Source of the DNA: Anthonomus grandis grandis
Taxonomy: Eukaryota > Arthropoda > Insecta > Coleoptera > Curculionidae
NCBI RefSeq assembly: GCF_022605725.1
Contig: NC_065554.1
Location: 7,583,100-7,647,099, forward strand
DNA length: 64,000 nucleotides
Direction of reading: 5' to 3'
Part shown: in pieces, positions 1 to 10,869 of the stretch
Layout of the letters: every line of letters begins with the position of its first letter
Position numbering within the stretch: the first letter of the stretch is position 1
Translations under genes and position numbers: made by a program
The notes under the pieces: generated by a model
Database searches by the model: none
The model's input: only the letters and a program-made list of their open reading frames with translations
What the model was told of the DNA's origin: nothing

Positions 1-699
1 TGGATTATGAGAAATATGATTTTGGTGACAAAGCCGTTACAGTCACTTCAATTTCGGTATCTAGAATGTAACCACGTAAGATAAACGGGATGAAGCCGAT
101 GATGATTATGATGTATATAACTGAATAGGTAGGGGCGCCTGATGCTGCGGATTAGTATAAGGCATTGGAAAAAATGTATTGTATATATTTTTGAAAATCG
201 ATTTTATTCTTGGTCAATATTTTTTTGGGCTTCGGTGTTCCATAACATTTGAAATGTTTTTTTTCTTTAATCTGTGTTTAACAGCAACTTCGGATATTTT
301 TAGAGCTTTAATGTTTTCAAAAAATAAATCTAATATCGATTTTTTCCCGTTTTCTTCTTCTCTCATAGATAAATCATTACAGAACTGTCGGCCATATGGG
401 TAGAAAGAAGAACGCTTTGCTTTGTCTCTATTATTAAGTCTCTTTCTTGCCATTCAATTGCCAGTGTGACGTTAATAAGATGTTGAGAGAGTACAGGATG
501 TTTAGATAACGTACTGGAAGCACGCACTGGTCAAAAACTCCTTTTTTATATTGACGGGAATGTCACCTTTGAAAATGTCTTTAAGTCTTCCAACATATGT
601 GCATAAGCAAGTGAGCCTTCTCTTTAGTTCGCATGTCTGATTATTCCTTGAGATGCTGACCATATGACTAAAGGTACCCATTTACATAAAGTTTTTCTT
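1..699. other. No supported gene
   Basis: AT-rich sequence. The longest open frame is 79 codons on the minus strand (453 to 214). It is Lys/Arg-rich with no motif I recognise and no clear start context. It may be a scrap of a transposon protein, but I cannot support a gene here. Confidence 0.4.
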
Positions 700-892
700 C
701 AGTCCAGAACTGCCGATTTGCAAATCGACAGTTCAAATTTGTACATACACATACAGGCCGCCGACAGGTCTAAGCCCACAGTTAACTTAAATCGCACCAC
801 GGACTGAAGTGTGTGGAGAAAAATCGTCAGTTCAAATTGTACGTTTCGATCTTTAAACTAGTAACAGTTGGAAGTTTTGGTCTGTAGCAAAG

Positions 893-2290
893 ATGTCTGA
901 GTCAAGCAATAGGCATTTTGGAGCGAATTTATTGATCTATATAGGCAATGGCCATGTCTTTGGAAAATAAAAAGTAAGGCATATTCAAATCGGCAAGAAA
1001 AAAATAAAGCATATGAAAAACTATTGTTGCTTTACAGAAAGATTAATCCAAACGCAACAGTTGATTCTGTTAAAAAGAAAATTAATAACTTGCGGAGTGC
1101 TTTCCGGAAAGAAATGAAAAAAGTAAGAAAATCCAAACGATCAGGTGAAAGCTCTGTTAATGTTTATGTACCTACGTTGTGGTATTTCGACTTATTGATG
1201 TTTACGGCGGATCAGGAAGAGCAAAGTGATGTTGAGGTAAGTTTGTTTAAAATTATTAATAACCGGCCTAACCTTAAAATGTCCTTGAAATTGAAAATAT
1301 TTTAGCCATATGTCCCCCATCGACCTTACCACGTTGCCAAATTTTTAAAATTTTCCTATTGATAGTTTTCCCATAATCGATCAATGCTGTTCCCGGTGGA
1401 CCACTCTGTATATTTTTACATATTTTGCTAAGAAAGGCTAATGTTAAAAGAAATTTTTAAAGAATAATATTTCTGTACCTAATTCATTAAAAATATACAA
1501 GGTGTTTCATTAAAAAGATGTTAAAACGTATTTCAATTTTAACATTATTGATAAATTATGGTACAACAAATAGATCTTCTTTTGTTAAATTGTTTCATGG
1601 AAAATGTTTTACAATATTTTCATGCTTCATCATCTGCCACAAAAACGAAATTTAAATTATGCTTTGTTACGTCATTAGAAGGCAAATTTAGCTTTTTTTC
1701 TATAAGTTTATCGTAAAATTTTGTATATTCTAAAACACCTCCAACAGAAACTCGCCCATTACAGCCTATACATTAACATATATAAATTCATAATCAGCAT
1801 TAACAAGGGCCATGAGAACTACATTGTGATAGTCTTTGTAATTAGACAATATTAAAAAATATGACCCGCTGTTGGCTGGTTTCACAATTTCCAGATGTTT
1901 ACCATTAATAGATCCTCCATCTGGTTTCAAGATTACAAGCTATTTCTTGCCACTCCTCTGATGTTTTTGGAAACTGCAAAAAAAAATAATAAAATAAATT
2001 TTGTATTTTGTTCTTTCAGGAAGATGTCACCCAACATGATACTCAATTTTCACCGCTTAATGAAGATTCGTTGCAAGCACTGTCTGAAATATACTAGCTA
2101 TCACCACCACAAACACCGCATCAGTCATCAACGTATTCACGTACATCAACTTCCAGATCTTCGAATAGTGCGACAAAGAAGAATAATGGACAGAAAGAAA
2201 CTAACCAAAGGATTTGCGCTAATTTGGACAGAGAAAATGATGAATGTGACAGTGTTGACAGTATTGAAAAATGTGGCCCATAAGCGGGAT
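893..2290 (+). pseudogene. MADF-domain accessory protein of Harbinger element, two exons
   Basis: Exon 1 runs from ATG 893 to 1236. A one-base frameshift lies between about 911 and 919, after which the frame reads a MADF domain (EFIDLYRQWPCLW, then KKINNLRSAFRKE, then PTLWYFDLLMF). Exon 1 ends at a consensus donor (GAG|GTAAGT) and exon 2 begins after TTCTTTCAG at 2020, both in phase 0. Exon 2 is Ser/Thr/Gln-rich and has one in-frame TAG near 2097. In this superfamily the MADF/Myb-like protein binds the transposon and helps bring in the transposase. No intact C-terminus could be followed past about 2290. The transposase exon 1555-1973 lies antisense inside the intron. Confidence 0.65.
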
Positions 2291-3203
2291 GGATAGCGAA
2301 TAGAAAGTGTTGCTGAATTATTACTTTAACGTCTTCTCTTCATTGGTGTTCAAAAGAAAATCGACACATAATATTGCATCTCATTATAATACTATGTTGC
2401 CAATGCAACTTGAATATAATCAAGAGCCACAACCTTTTCTCCTTTCCAACACATATCAACTTACAATCAGCAACAAAATTTCACTGTCTGACGACCCTCA
2501 GCAACTATTCCTGAAACACAGTTCACAAATGCAGAAGATAAAAACCTTGAGACAAATATAAACTGTACATATAAGATATGTAGATAAAACTACCTTTGAA
2601 ACAATGGAGGAAAGCGGCAACACGTCTGAATTTAGAGGATCTTTAACTGAATTGTTGGTTTTTAATCGATAAATTTGCGAAACTTCAATGACTTAATTTT
2701 TCAATAAAATACGTAATTGAAATATTATTTTGAAATGTTACTAAAACATGAAAAAATTACGCACTTATATTATGCACTGTATTCCAAAATTTTATGAACT
2801 TAACCTTCATATATTCATTTTTCAACGCCTTGTAAGTCCATTCGCAGGTTTCTGGTATAATTTTTCCTGGTAGTGCTTGGGGAGAAATAATGACAATTGA
2901 AAATAAATCTTTCAAGTCCTTAAATGTACGTCCAGCTGCCAGATAACGCAAGGTCACTATTTACCTTTCTTCGGCACTAATGGCTTTTCTCATTACTGTA
3001 TTCTGGCGTTTTATGTGGGGTTTAACTAAAGTTAATAATTTTCTGAAAGAAGCCTCGTCCATCTTAAGATAATTTTTAAAATCTTCGCTGCTGGAATCTT
3101 TTAATCGCTTCAGAAGTTTCATATGTGATAAATTTTCACGATCTTTTAACCATTCTTTGAATCCCAAAAACGTTTGCGATTTTTTCCGTGTTCATTAGTT
3201 AAT
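1555..3203 (-). pseudogene. PIF/Harbinger transposase (HARBI1-like), two exons
   Basis: Exon A (about 3203 to 2805) reads the N-terminal helical region: EWLKDRENLSHM, DFKNYLKMDEASFRKLL, RQNTVMRKAISAEER, then TLRYLAAGRTF and IIPETCEWTYKALKNEY. A TAA replaces the residue after AEER. Its donor AAG|GTTAAG is at 2805/2804. Exon B starts at 1973 after TTTTTTTGCAG, and the phase fits (EYMK then FPKTSEEWQE). It reads the DDE domain: GSINGKH, NSGSYFFN, GGVLEYTKFYD, FVFVADDEA. In known relatives the first catalytic site is IDGKH. Here the Asp is Asn, and the residues just before it are deleted with a frameshift. The end near 1555 looks truncated. Confidence 0.7.
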
Positions 3204-3609
3204 AGCAAAGTCGAGAACAATAAGTTTCTTTTTTCTTAACATTTTACCACTGGTTTATTGTTCTTTTGCCAAACCCACTACAAGCAAGAACTGTAAAACT
3301 TTTGCGACGGACTGTGGATGTATGGCAAATAATGAGGCGGCCTGCAGTTCTGGGACTGTCAGGTGATGGCCTGCAGGCTGCATGGTTTGTATTATATAAC
3401 TGAACGTAATGGTCTATCGCAGCCCACGACTGCAGGTCAAATTTGACAGTCCATTGAGTGCAGTCCGCCTGTACGAGAATGGGTATCATTGGGTACACAT
3501 ATCTACCTACTATTTCAATTTCAGCCCTTCAAGCTGCATCTGGGAATAAGGTTTGTCGTGAATTTTGTTTTTGAAATACTGATATTAATAACGACTTTTT
3601 TACATACTT

Positions 3610-3905
3610 CTTGCAGGTCTGCAACATCAATCACATTTCTTCTAGATTGTCCAAGAATAGCACTATATCATCCACAAGACGTAAGCTGTTTAGTTTCTTG
3701 CCATCTATGTCTATATCTTTCTAACTACAGTCCAATTGTTTGAATGCACTCTCCATGACTCAGTAATAAACAGTTTTGTCTCGTCGCCTTGCCGAACACC
3801 ACGTTCAATGAGGTTGGTATTTTCATGTAGTTTTACTATCAATTTTGCAGTTTTATAGGTACTGTGGATCAATTTGGTATATCGGTAGTTGACTGTACAT
3901 TTCTA
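3610..3905 (-). pseudogene. RTE-type LINE reverse transcriptase fragment
   Basis: The minus strand reads HSTYKTAKLIVKLHENTN, then IERGVRQGDE, and after frameshifts SLRLVDDIVLFLDNLEEM. GVRQGD and the (F/L)xxDD box are motifs 4-5 of an RTE-clade reverse transcriptase. The usual Ala before the two Asp is Val here. The piece is frameshifted and only about 300 bases long. It is head-to-head with the plus-strand RTE piece at 3960, so the two may come from one rearranged copy. Confidence 0.55.
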
Positions 3906-3959
3906 AAGGGCAATATACAATGTGTTTAGCTCTATTGTATTCAATGAAAGGAGAAGCTA

Positions 3960-4425
3960 AGAAATTAACAAACTAATGGAAGAAAGAAGATACACAAGAA
4001 ATTAATAAAAAACTACAGTAAAAGAGCTATATGGGAACTAAATAGATAAATCTCCAAAGCAATAAGAGGTGCAACGAGGTACAAAGTGAGAGAAACTGAA
4101 AGAACCATAGAGCATAACAAAAGCATCAGGGTATTCCAAAGAAAACTTAAGAATGGATCGAAAGAAATATGCAAAATGAGAAATAAAAATGGAGAACTAA
4201 ATATAATGGTTGAATTTCATAAACTCGTTTACAAAAGTCAATATGATGATAGTGGCGGAGAAAATCCTGAACCGCAAATCCTGTCATCGAGGAAGGGCAT
4301 TGTCAACCAAGGATTAGAAGAGCTTCCTAATATTACCATATAAGAAACTGAAGTAGGGGAGAATCACAGAACACAAATATATAGAGAAGTGGTGGTTGCA
4401 TACAAACTGAAAGAAATTCTTCTGA
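3960..4425 (+). pseudogene. RTE-type LINE linker/RT N-terminal fragment
   Basis: An 85-codon open frame at 4086-4343 reads RVFQRKLKNGSKEICKMRNK, then LVYKSQYDDSGGENPEPQIL, then EELPNITI. This is the characteristic stretch between endonuclease and reverse transcriptase in insect RTE elements. Beyond a TAA, residues like VVVAYKLKEILLTN continue the family pattern, so the copy is decayed rather than ending there. No promoter or start is implied. Confidence 0.6.
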
Positions 4426-4583
4426 CAAATCAGCTAGCGGCCTCTCGCTTGGCAGCGGAAACTGTTGTAACTAACTTGACAGTTTGACGTGTCTAATTGG
4501 ACCAATCGAAATGGTAGAAAGGCGTGGCCAAATTAAGGCGGGAAATCACATTTTATTTAATCTGACAATCTTATCATTTAATC

Positions 4584-4668
4584 GTAATATCTAAAGCAAA
4601 CGCCTAATCAAAAAGGTTACTCATAGAGAAAAAAGCCTTTTTGATTAGGTGTTAGCATCAGATATTGA
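4584..4668. repeat. Inverted repeat (hairpin)
   Basis: AACGCCTAATCAAAAAGG (4599-4616) faces its complement at 4636-4653 with one mismatch in 18. Similarity continues outward more weakly to AATATCT on both sides, so each arm is about 30 bases around a 19-base spacer. It may be the centre of a small palindromic MITE. No termini or target duplication were found. Confidence 0.6.
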
Positions 4669-6893
4669 TCTGAACAAAAATAAAACGTTTCAGCTTTATT
4701 TTACATATCTAAATAGGTTAATTTACTGCAATAATCTACGAAATTGTACTAACAATAGTGTATGACATATCACCAATTGGACAAATGGAAATAAAACAAT
4801 GTTTTTTTTGCTTTAGTACATTTATTATTTAATTTTCCTGGAAAAAAAATTACTTAAAATGATATACATAATATTCAATAATTCATTATAACAGACATTA
4901 TATAAATTAAAATTAATCTAAAAATGTTGAAAATTATTTTGTTAGCACTGAACTACCCTAATTTTATACAGATTAGAAAAGGTTGTCAACATTTTTGTGC
5001 TATTTTCTCATAATACATCTAAAGGCATTCCCATTAGGTTAATAATATCCTCATTTTATTAACACATAGAGTCAATAGAGGATGAATTATTCTTATTTAA
5101 TATGTACTTGTATCTGTTTCCTAAAGAAAAATTAAACAGATTTTAAAATTATTTAAATTATAATCTAAATATTAATTTTTAAAATTAATCAAAAATTCTC
5201 GAAATGTGATCGAAAGAAACAATATATCCATCGACAAAACAAAATTAACTCTTTCAAAATGAAAACAACTCTTTAGTATAAACATATATCACTTACATAG
5301 AATATATTTGTTGGTCTCTTATAATACTAACAACATATCTTGGAACTATAATATTACTAAAAACTTAATTCAAGGATAGATGTTTACATAAAATAAAAAG
5401 AAACTCTTAAAAAAAGAAGTTGTAAGAAAAACATTAATTCTGATCCATTCCGGGTGCTCAGGTCTCTTAGCCGCTATACCTTATGTCTTGTCTCAGTGAA
5501 CACAGGAAGTGGTATGACACGAGCAGGAAATAAAATAAAAAATAGACAGTGCAAACCTTATGAATCAATTTACTAAATGATTCATGTAAAAAAAAAGAAA
5601 AAATAAATGTTTAAATAAATATGTATTGTAGTGTAAAGCCAGCGGTATCAACATTATTAAAATTTGTGAAATCAGAAAAAATTCTATAGCTCAGTCTGAA
5701 TAATATTTACATTGCATATCCCTCTCCATGTTTTTCTTGTAATATGAACTGAAGGAAATTAAAAAAATCTTTTATTACTGTTTCTCAGAAACATTTCAAA
5801 TATACATACTCTTACATCAAGGTCAGGAAAATTTCAATCAATTTTAAATTGTTGAATAGAAAATGAGAGGCCAGACATTTTGCAATATGTATTCATAATA
5901 ATCAAGTTAAAAATTAAATAGTTGAAAAGTCAATACTTCTTCATTGAAATAAACTGAATTTGATTTTATTAAAGACTAAAGATTGACAATACAAAAACAT
6001 AATAGTAATAAATAAAATCAGATTTACTTACCAGAAACCTGGAATTGCTTGCCGCAAATTAATTAAAACACTACTCCCAATATTGAAAGAGAACTTTTTA
6101 GAAAAAAAGTCATAAATTTAAAATAACATCCTTAAAACAAATAGCAAACTGAACCCACGCTGGCATTCATTGAAATGAAAAAACAAATTCAAATGGTATG
6201 ACCATGACAAATGATGTTCTATCAGTCAATGTCAACAACTGTCTGTCAGCTCCCTGTCAATTTTGCCAAGCAAGATGGCCGATATACGATTCCGATTTTC
6301 ACCATACAAGTTTCATCCATGTGGGGAGAATGTTGTACCTTGGACAGGTCTGTACCTCGGGTCAGTCTATTTTATTTTCTACTCATTGTTAATACATCTT
6401 CGATCTGTCTAAATTAAGTTGTTTAAAGTTTAAAGATACAGTCAATAGAGGGCAGCTACATATACATGTAGGTTTTGTAGTCACCAGACGAGAGATCCTA
6501 TACTCCTTAACACCAAAATTTTACGACTTTTACAACCAGTCTCTGTCACGACTCAGGTGCAACCTAATCCTCCATAATGGATCGAATACATCCTGACAAT
6601 TGACAGCCTCCCCTCCACTCTCGGAGTGAGTGACAGGGCGATACAAGTCCCCACATACATCAAAAATCAGTCATGCGGGTTTCTATAGAATGTTTTGTGT
6701 TTTGCATCGTGGTTAGTAATTTATTGAACAATTTGTTATCCATCAACATCCGTTTAAATTGTTACCATTATAAATATTTTTATTATTACAATTGAAAACA
6801 GGTGTTTGCTTGATATTAATGAATGTATTTGTTACTTAAAGGCATAACCTAAAAGTAGAAAGCAAAGAATTGCTGAAATAATACCGTTGTGTA
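4669..6893. other. Long AT-rich stretch, no gene seen
   Basis: No frame here carries a recognisable domain. The interval 6170-6660 is less AT-rich and has two short motifs, TGTACCTTGGAC (6334-6345) and TGTACCTCGGGTCA (6351-6364). These resemble the termini of the neighbouring pogo element, so they may be a relic of an earlier copy. Confidence 0.4.
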
Positions 6894-9156
6894 CCTTGGG
6901 TCACTGAAAATAAGTCATGTACCGGTACAACGTACATGACTTACGAAGCACAATCTTATTAAAAATAATATTATTTTTACTTTTATTTTAAATATATTAT
7001 ATTATATATATAGTTATATATATAGTTATACGTTAAAAGACTTTCTCTTGTTTTAGATATTAAAATGCCTCGAAGTAAAGTAGGTGCAGAAGAGCGCATA
7101 TAAACTCCCAGGATATAATTGCAGCAGCTAATAAATGTATCAGTGGGGAGTTATCAATTAGGAAAGCGGCAAGATGCTATAACATGTCCAAAACTACGCT
7201 TATTAGAGACGTACAATCCTTCAGAAAATCGGAAGCTGCAGAATTTTCATATGTTGCTGCCAATAATGTGAAACAGGTTTTTAATAGAAAAGAAGAGGTT
7301 AAGTTAAAAATCTTCTTACTGCTGCACGCCTGTATTATGGGTTGACTAAAATGGATGTTCGTACCTTAGCATACCAGTATGCAATTGCAAATAATTAGTT
7401 ACATCCGCCTTCTTGGGACCAAAATAAGCTAGCTGGAAAGGAATGGCTAAGGCAGTTCCTTAAAAGACATGCAGATTTGTCTTTTCAGAAACACGAGCCT
7501 ACGAGTTTGGCCCGATTAACGTCCTTTAATAAAACAAACATAACTACCTTCTTTAGGAATTACAAAGAAGGCCTATCTCGCGGCAATTTCACACCAGAAA
7601 AAATTTGGAACTGCGACGAGACAGGACTAACAACTGTCCATGTGCCACTAAAAATAATCGGACATAAGGGAATAAAACAGTTGGGTCAAATGACCAGTGC
7701 AGAACGAGGATACACCGTTACACTTATAGCCTTAATGATGCCATCACATCCCGCCAATGATGATATTTCCAAGAATAAATTTTAAGGACCATATACTGAA
7801 TAGTTGTCCAGTTGGAACCATAGGAAGTGCAAATCCGTCTGGTTGGTCAAACAAAACATTGTTTTTGCAGTATTTAAAGTACTTCAAGAATCATGTGAAA
7901 CCAATAATTAAAGATCCAGATGTAGACAATCACGATAACCATGTGAATGTCCCAGCTATTAATTTTTGCAAAGAAAATGGCATTATTCCGATTACGTTCC
8001 ACCCCCATACTAGTCATAAAATGCAACAGCTCGACAGAACAGTTTTTGAGCCCATGAAAACTTATTATAATGCCACATGTAGCGAGTGGATGATTATGCA
8101 TCCTGGACAAACCATTACGATTTATGATGTAACTGAGCTTGCAGGCAAGGCATTTCCAAAACCATTTACTACATCCAACATTCAGAAGGGGTTTCAAGTA
8201 AGTGGTCTTTATCCAGTCAATGAAAATATTTTTGAAGAGAGCGAGTTTTTGTCTCTATACGTCACTACTGACGGTTGTACACAGGTCAACGTTAAACCGA
8301 ATGGGGAACAAGCTGAAGTCACGGCTCAGAAAATTGATGGCTATAATCCCTCGACATAAAATTTTCTTCAAGGAGGAACGTTAGGAAATGTTATTACACC
8401 TGCAATGTTACGGCCCTATCCGAAAGCACCGGCTCGCAAAATGAAGTCAGGTAGAGCTAGAGGAAAGTGACGTATCCTTACTGACACTCCAGAGAAAGAT
8501 GAAATAGAGGGTCTTAATAAGAGAAAGACTTTAGCAAATACATCTGGAAAAGTTTAAGCAGTTACTAAGAGAATAGTTGAGGAACGTGTTTTAAAAAATT
8601 TATCAAAAAGCGTTGCTAAATATGATGATAGATCTTCTTTAACTTCAATTAGTGATGAAGAAACATTTGAGGACTTAGTAGCTAGAGAGAAAGAATTAAT
8701 AAATGATCAAAATTCATAGGACTTATCTGAGGATTTTAATATTCAACAAGGAGACTTCGTTTCAGTGAAAGTTGCTGGAAATAAATCGTTCACTTATTAT
8801 GTTGCCGAAATACTAAATAGTGGGGCTCATAACGAACTCCAATATTTACGCAGAATTTTAAGCACCAATAAATTTATAAATGACTCAACCAAGACCTTTG
8901 ATTTTTTGCGTAGTGAAATTATACGTAAGCTTCCGCAGCCGCACAAAATAAACGGAACTGCACGTCATGATGTTCACCTCCAGTTTGATGTTGAATTTAG
9001 TGGATTTAATATTAAATAAGTATTTGTTTGCAAATATATTCATTCGATTAATAACGTTTTGTATGTCGTTAAGATATTTAATAAAAATCTTTAAAAATTC
9101 GTTTCCATTCCTTTTTTTTATAACTGACCTAAGATACAACATATACTGGTCCAAGG
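6894..9156 (+). mobile_element. pogo-type DNA transposon (about 2.26 kb)
   Basis: The left end CCTTGGGTCACTG starts at 6894 after TA (6892-6893). The right end is inverted CCTTGGACCAGT, ending at 9156 before TA (9157-9158). A TA target duplication and a length near 2.2 kb are normal for pogo. Just inside the left end is a perfect 12-bp palindrome arm pair (6911-6922 and 6932-6943). A direct copy of TGTACCTTGGGTCA lies outside the right end at 9170-9183. The transposase inside is broken, so the copy cannot move by itself. Confidence 0.65.
7065..9019 (+). pseudogene. pogo transposase, frameshifted
   Basis: The reading starts MPRSKVGAEER at 7065, followed by a stop. It continues with a Psq-type helix-turn-helix (IRKAARCYNMSKTTLIRDVQ), the CENP-B-like region (DQNKLAGKEWLRQFLKRHAD), and a DDE_1 domain. 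The catalytic motifs are CDETG near 7615, DNHDNH near 7927, and the Asp of QQLDRTVFEP near 8030, with 35 residues between the last two. The C-terminal tail reads LRPYPKAPARK, then ILTDTPEKDEIE. A final domain (QGDFVSVKVAGNKSFTYYVA to FDVEFSGFNIK) ends at TAA 9019. There are at least two frameshifts and several stops. TTTTAG just upstream of the start hints at a spliced 5' leader. Confidence 0.8.
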
Positions 9157-9424
9157 TACACTACTCGTTTGTACCTTGGGTCATCTTTTAAGGGCTAGCT
9201 AAAATGTATTTTTCAACAAAATAGTAAGTTAAACTTATGTTTAAAAACCCAAATTACGTATACAAAGAGGTAGTATAACTAACACTTTTCTCTACCATTA
9301 AAAAACACAAAAGAAAAAAATAGACAACATAAATACAGACGCAAAAAAAATAGAAGGCCAACATCTACTACTAAAAATAAAATAGATTTTAAATCTTTGT
9401 CTATTCAATAGGAAGTTCAAAAAA

Positions 9425-9665
9425 TGGGATAATTCCATTGTAATCCTGCACAAAACGGAAATATAGCGTAACTAGAGAACTACCGACCAATAAGCCTTAT
9501 ATGTGACCTTTATAAACTGTTTACTCAATTTATAACCACCCGACTGGAAAATAAATTAGATTTCTATCAACCTGTTGAACAGGCAGACTTTAGTCGTAGA
9601 TTTGGAATGAATAATCACCTCCAAAGCATCAAGACACTTATAGAAAAGAAAATCGATTTTTTATA
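9425..9665 (+). pseudogene. RTE-type LINE reverse transcriptase fragment
   Basis: Shifting frames read VILHKT, then TTRLENKLDFYQPVEQADF, then NNHLQSIKTLIEKK. This matches the RTE block that runs from the NYRPI motif to the FR..FGT(N)DH motif. Stops and frameshifts are present. It overlaps nothing else recognisable and ends abruptly at an AT-rich region. Confidence 0.55.
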
Positions 9666-10865
9666 AAAATCAATTTTAATTTAAACAGGTGCGGATACAC
9701 CACTACACAAACAGTAAACTTTATAAACCGTTTATCAAAACTTAAAAAGTAGCAATAAAATATCTCGCTATTTGTCCACTTTACAAACATTTCTCGTCTT
9801 ATATTTCTTACTTGAAATTCCACCAAGGCATAATAATTGCACCAACAATTATATTCTTAGTAAGCGTACTAGTTTCGTAACCAAAGTGTAATGTTTGTAG
9901 CAGTTCAATGAAAGGGCAAGCCCCATGAGGTCAAGCAGAGGTTGCAGGCCACTGTTCTACTCTATTATTTTAATAAAGCTATAATTGCTTTGTTTATACA
10001 TAATTTATTTTCCCCGAAGGCGTCAGTGTATACCTACATATTTAATATATTTGTGCTTTTGGAAATGTCAAGTTGCGACACATTGATCACTTTATAAAGC
10101 GTTTTGTTTACTACTTTTATCAGAGCGGAACGGTTGGGGGCTAATCTTGATTTATTCAAAATGTTTTAAATTATGGACAGCCAGCCATATTGGATCCATC
10201 AAGTTGTGTTATTTTCGACGTGCATAGTAGGTGTTGTAGGCTAAAAAATTAGATTTGTCATTTTAGGTATTCAGGCATTCCTAAAATTGTCAGTTTTAAA
10301 AAGAAACGGTTAGAGAATGCGTTGTTAGTGCCTTAATGGCTAGTAAAAAGTTTAATTGTTTTGGGATGTTAAGTTTTACAAAAAAAAATAAAAAACATTG
10401 GTTTTCTGGTAGCCCTGTCCTAAAAAGCACGTACCACATTTATTTCTTCTGTTTCTCATCCTATGAGTATCCTGACAAATCCTTCTTTTGTCATTTAACT
10501 TTCTGTGCTAACTTTTTTCTCTAAAATTATATTGACTCAGGTTAACTAGAGATGATTAAAAAAATTAATTGTTCTCTTCTGTTCCTGATACTTTATGTTT
10601 TCTTCTCTTTATCTAGTGTGTATTCGATATATGGTGGTTGCCCTGCGCTAAAGAAGCCAATAAGTAGAAACACGTGTCGGTACGTGGAAGTATCCAGACA
10701 GTATCCTGACAAACCTTATATTCAATAAAAATAAATCAACACCAGTCAGTCGAGGTAGGAAAAAGAAGTATCCAATAAATATGTCATGTACTACCCCAGC
10801 CCAAACATGTAACAAAGATCTATGTTGATTCTATAAATCTAATTGGGTCCCTTTTCTAGTAGACG
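9666..10865. other. No gene seen; one imperfect repeat
   Basis: No coding pattern is recognised. Two similar blocks about 230 bases apart (10400-10485 and 10625-10715) share GCCCTG followed by CTAAA and later GTATCCTGACAAA. They look like a decayed tandem duplication. Confidence 0.35.
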
Positions 10866-10869
10866 AATT

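Larger units (their letters stand above)
700..3358. mobile_element. PIF/Harbinger DNA transposon, degraded
   Basis: The stretch holds both genes typical of PIF/Harbinger elements: a MADF (Myb/SANT-like) DNA-binding protein on the plus strand and a Harbinger transposase on the minus strand. Candidate termini are CAGTCCAGAACTGC at 700-713 and the inverted CAGTCCCAGAACTGC ending at 3358. The expected 3-bp target duplication is not seen, so the exact ends are uncertain. Both genes carry stops and frameshifts, so the copy is dead. A mariner-like terminus (AAGGTGTTTCATTAAAAAG near 1499) suggests a later insertion cut the transposase 3' end near 1555. Confidence 0.65.

Noticed and set aside
1895..2296. 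133-codon plus-strand frame
   Set aside because: It runs across transposase exon B (antisense) and MADF exon 2 in the wrong frame. The spliced readings explain the sequence better.
3244..3498. 84-codon minus-strand frame
   Set aside because: It lies across the presumed right end of the Harbinger element and has no recognised motif.
7874..8197. 107-codon minus-strand frame
   Set aside because: It is antisense to the pogo transposase catalytic domain.
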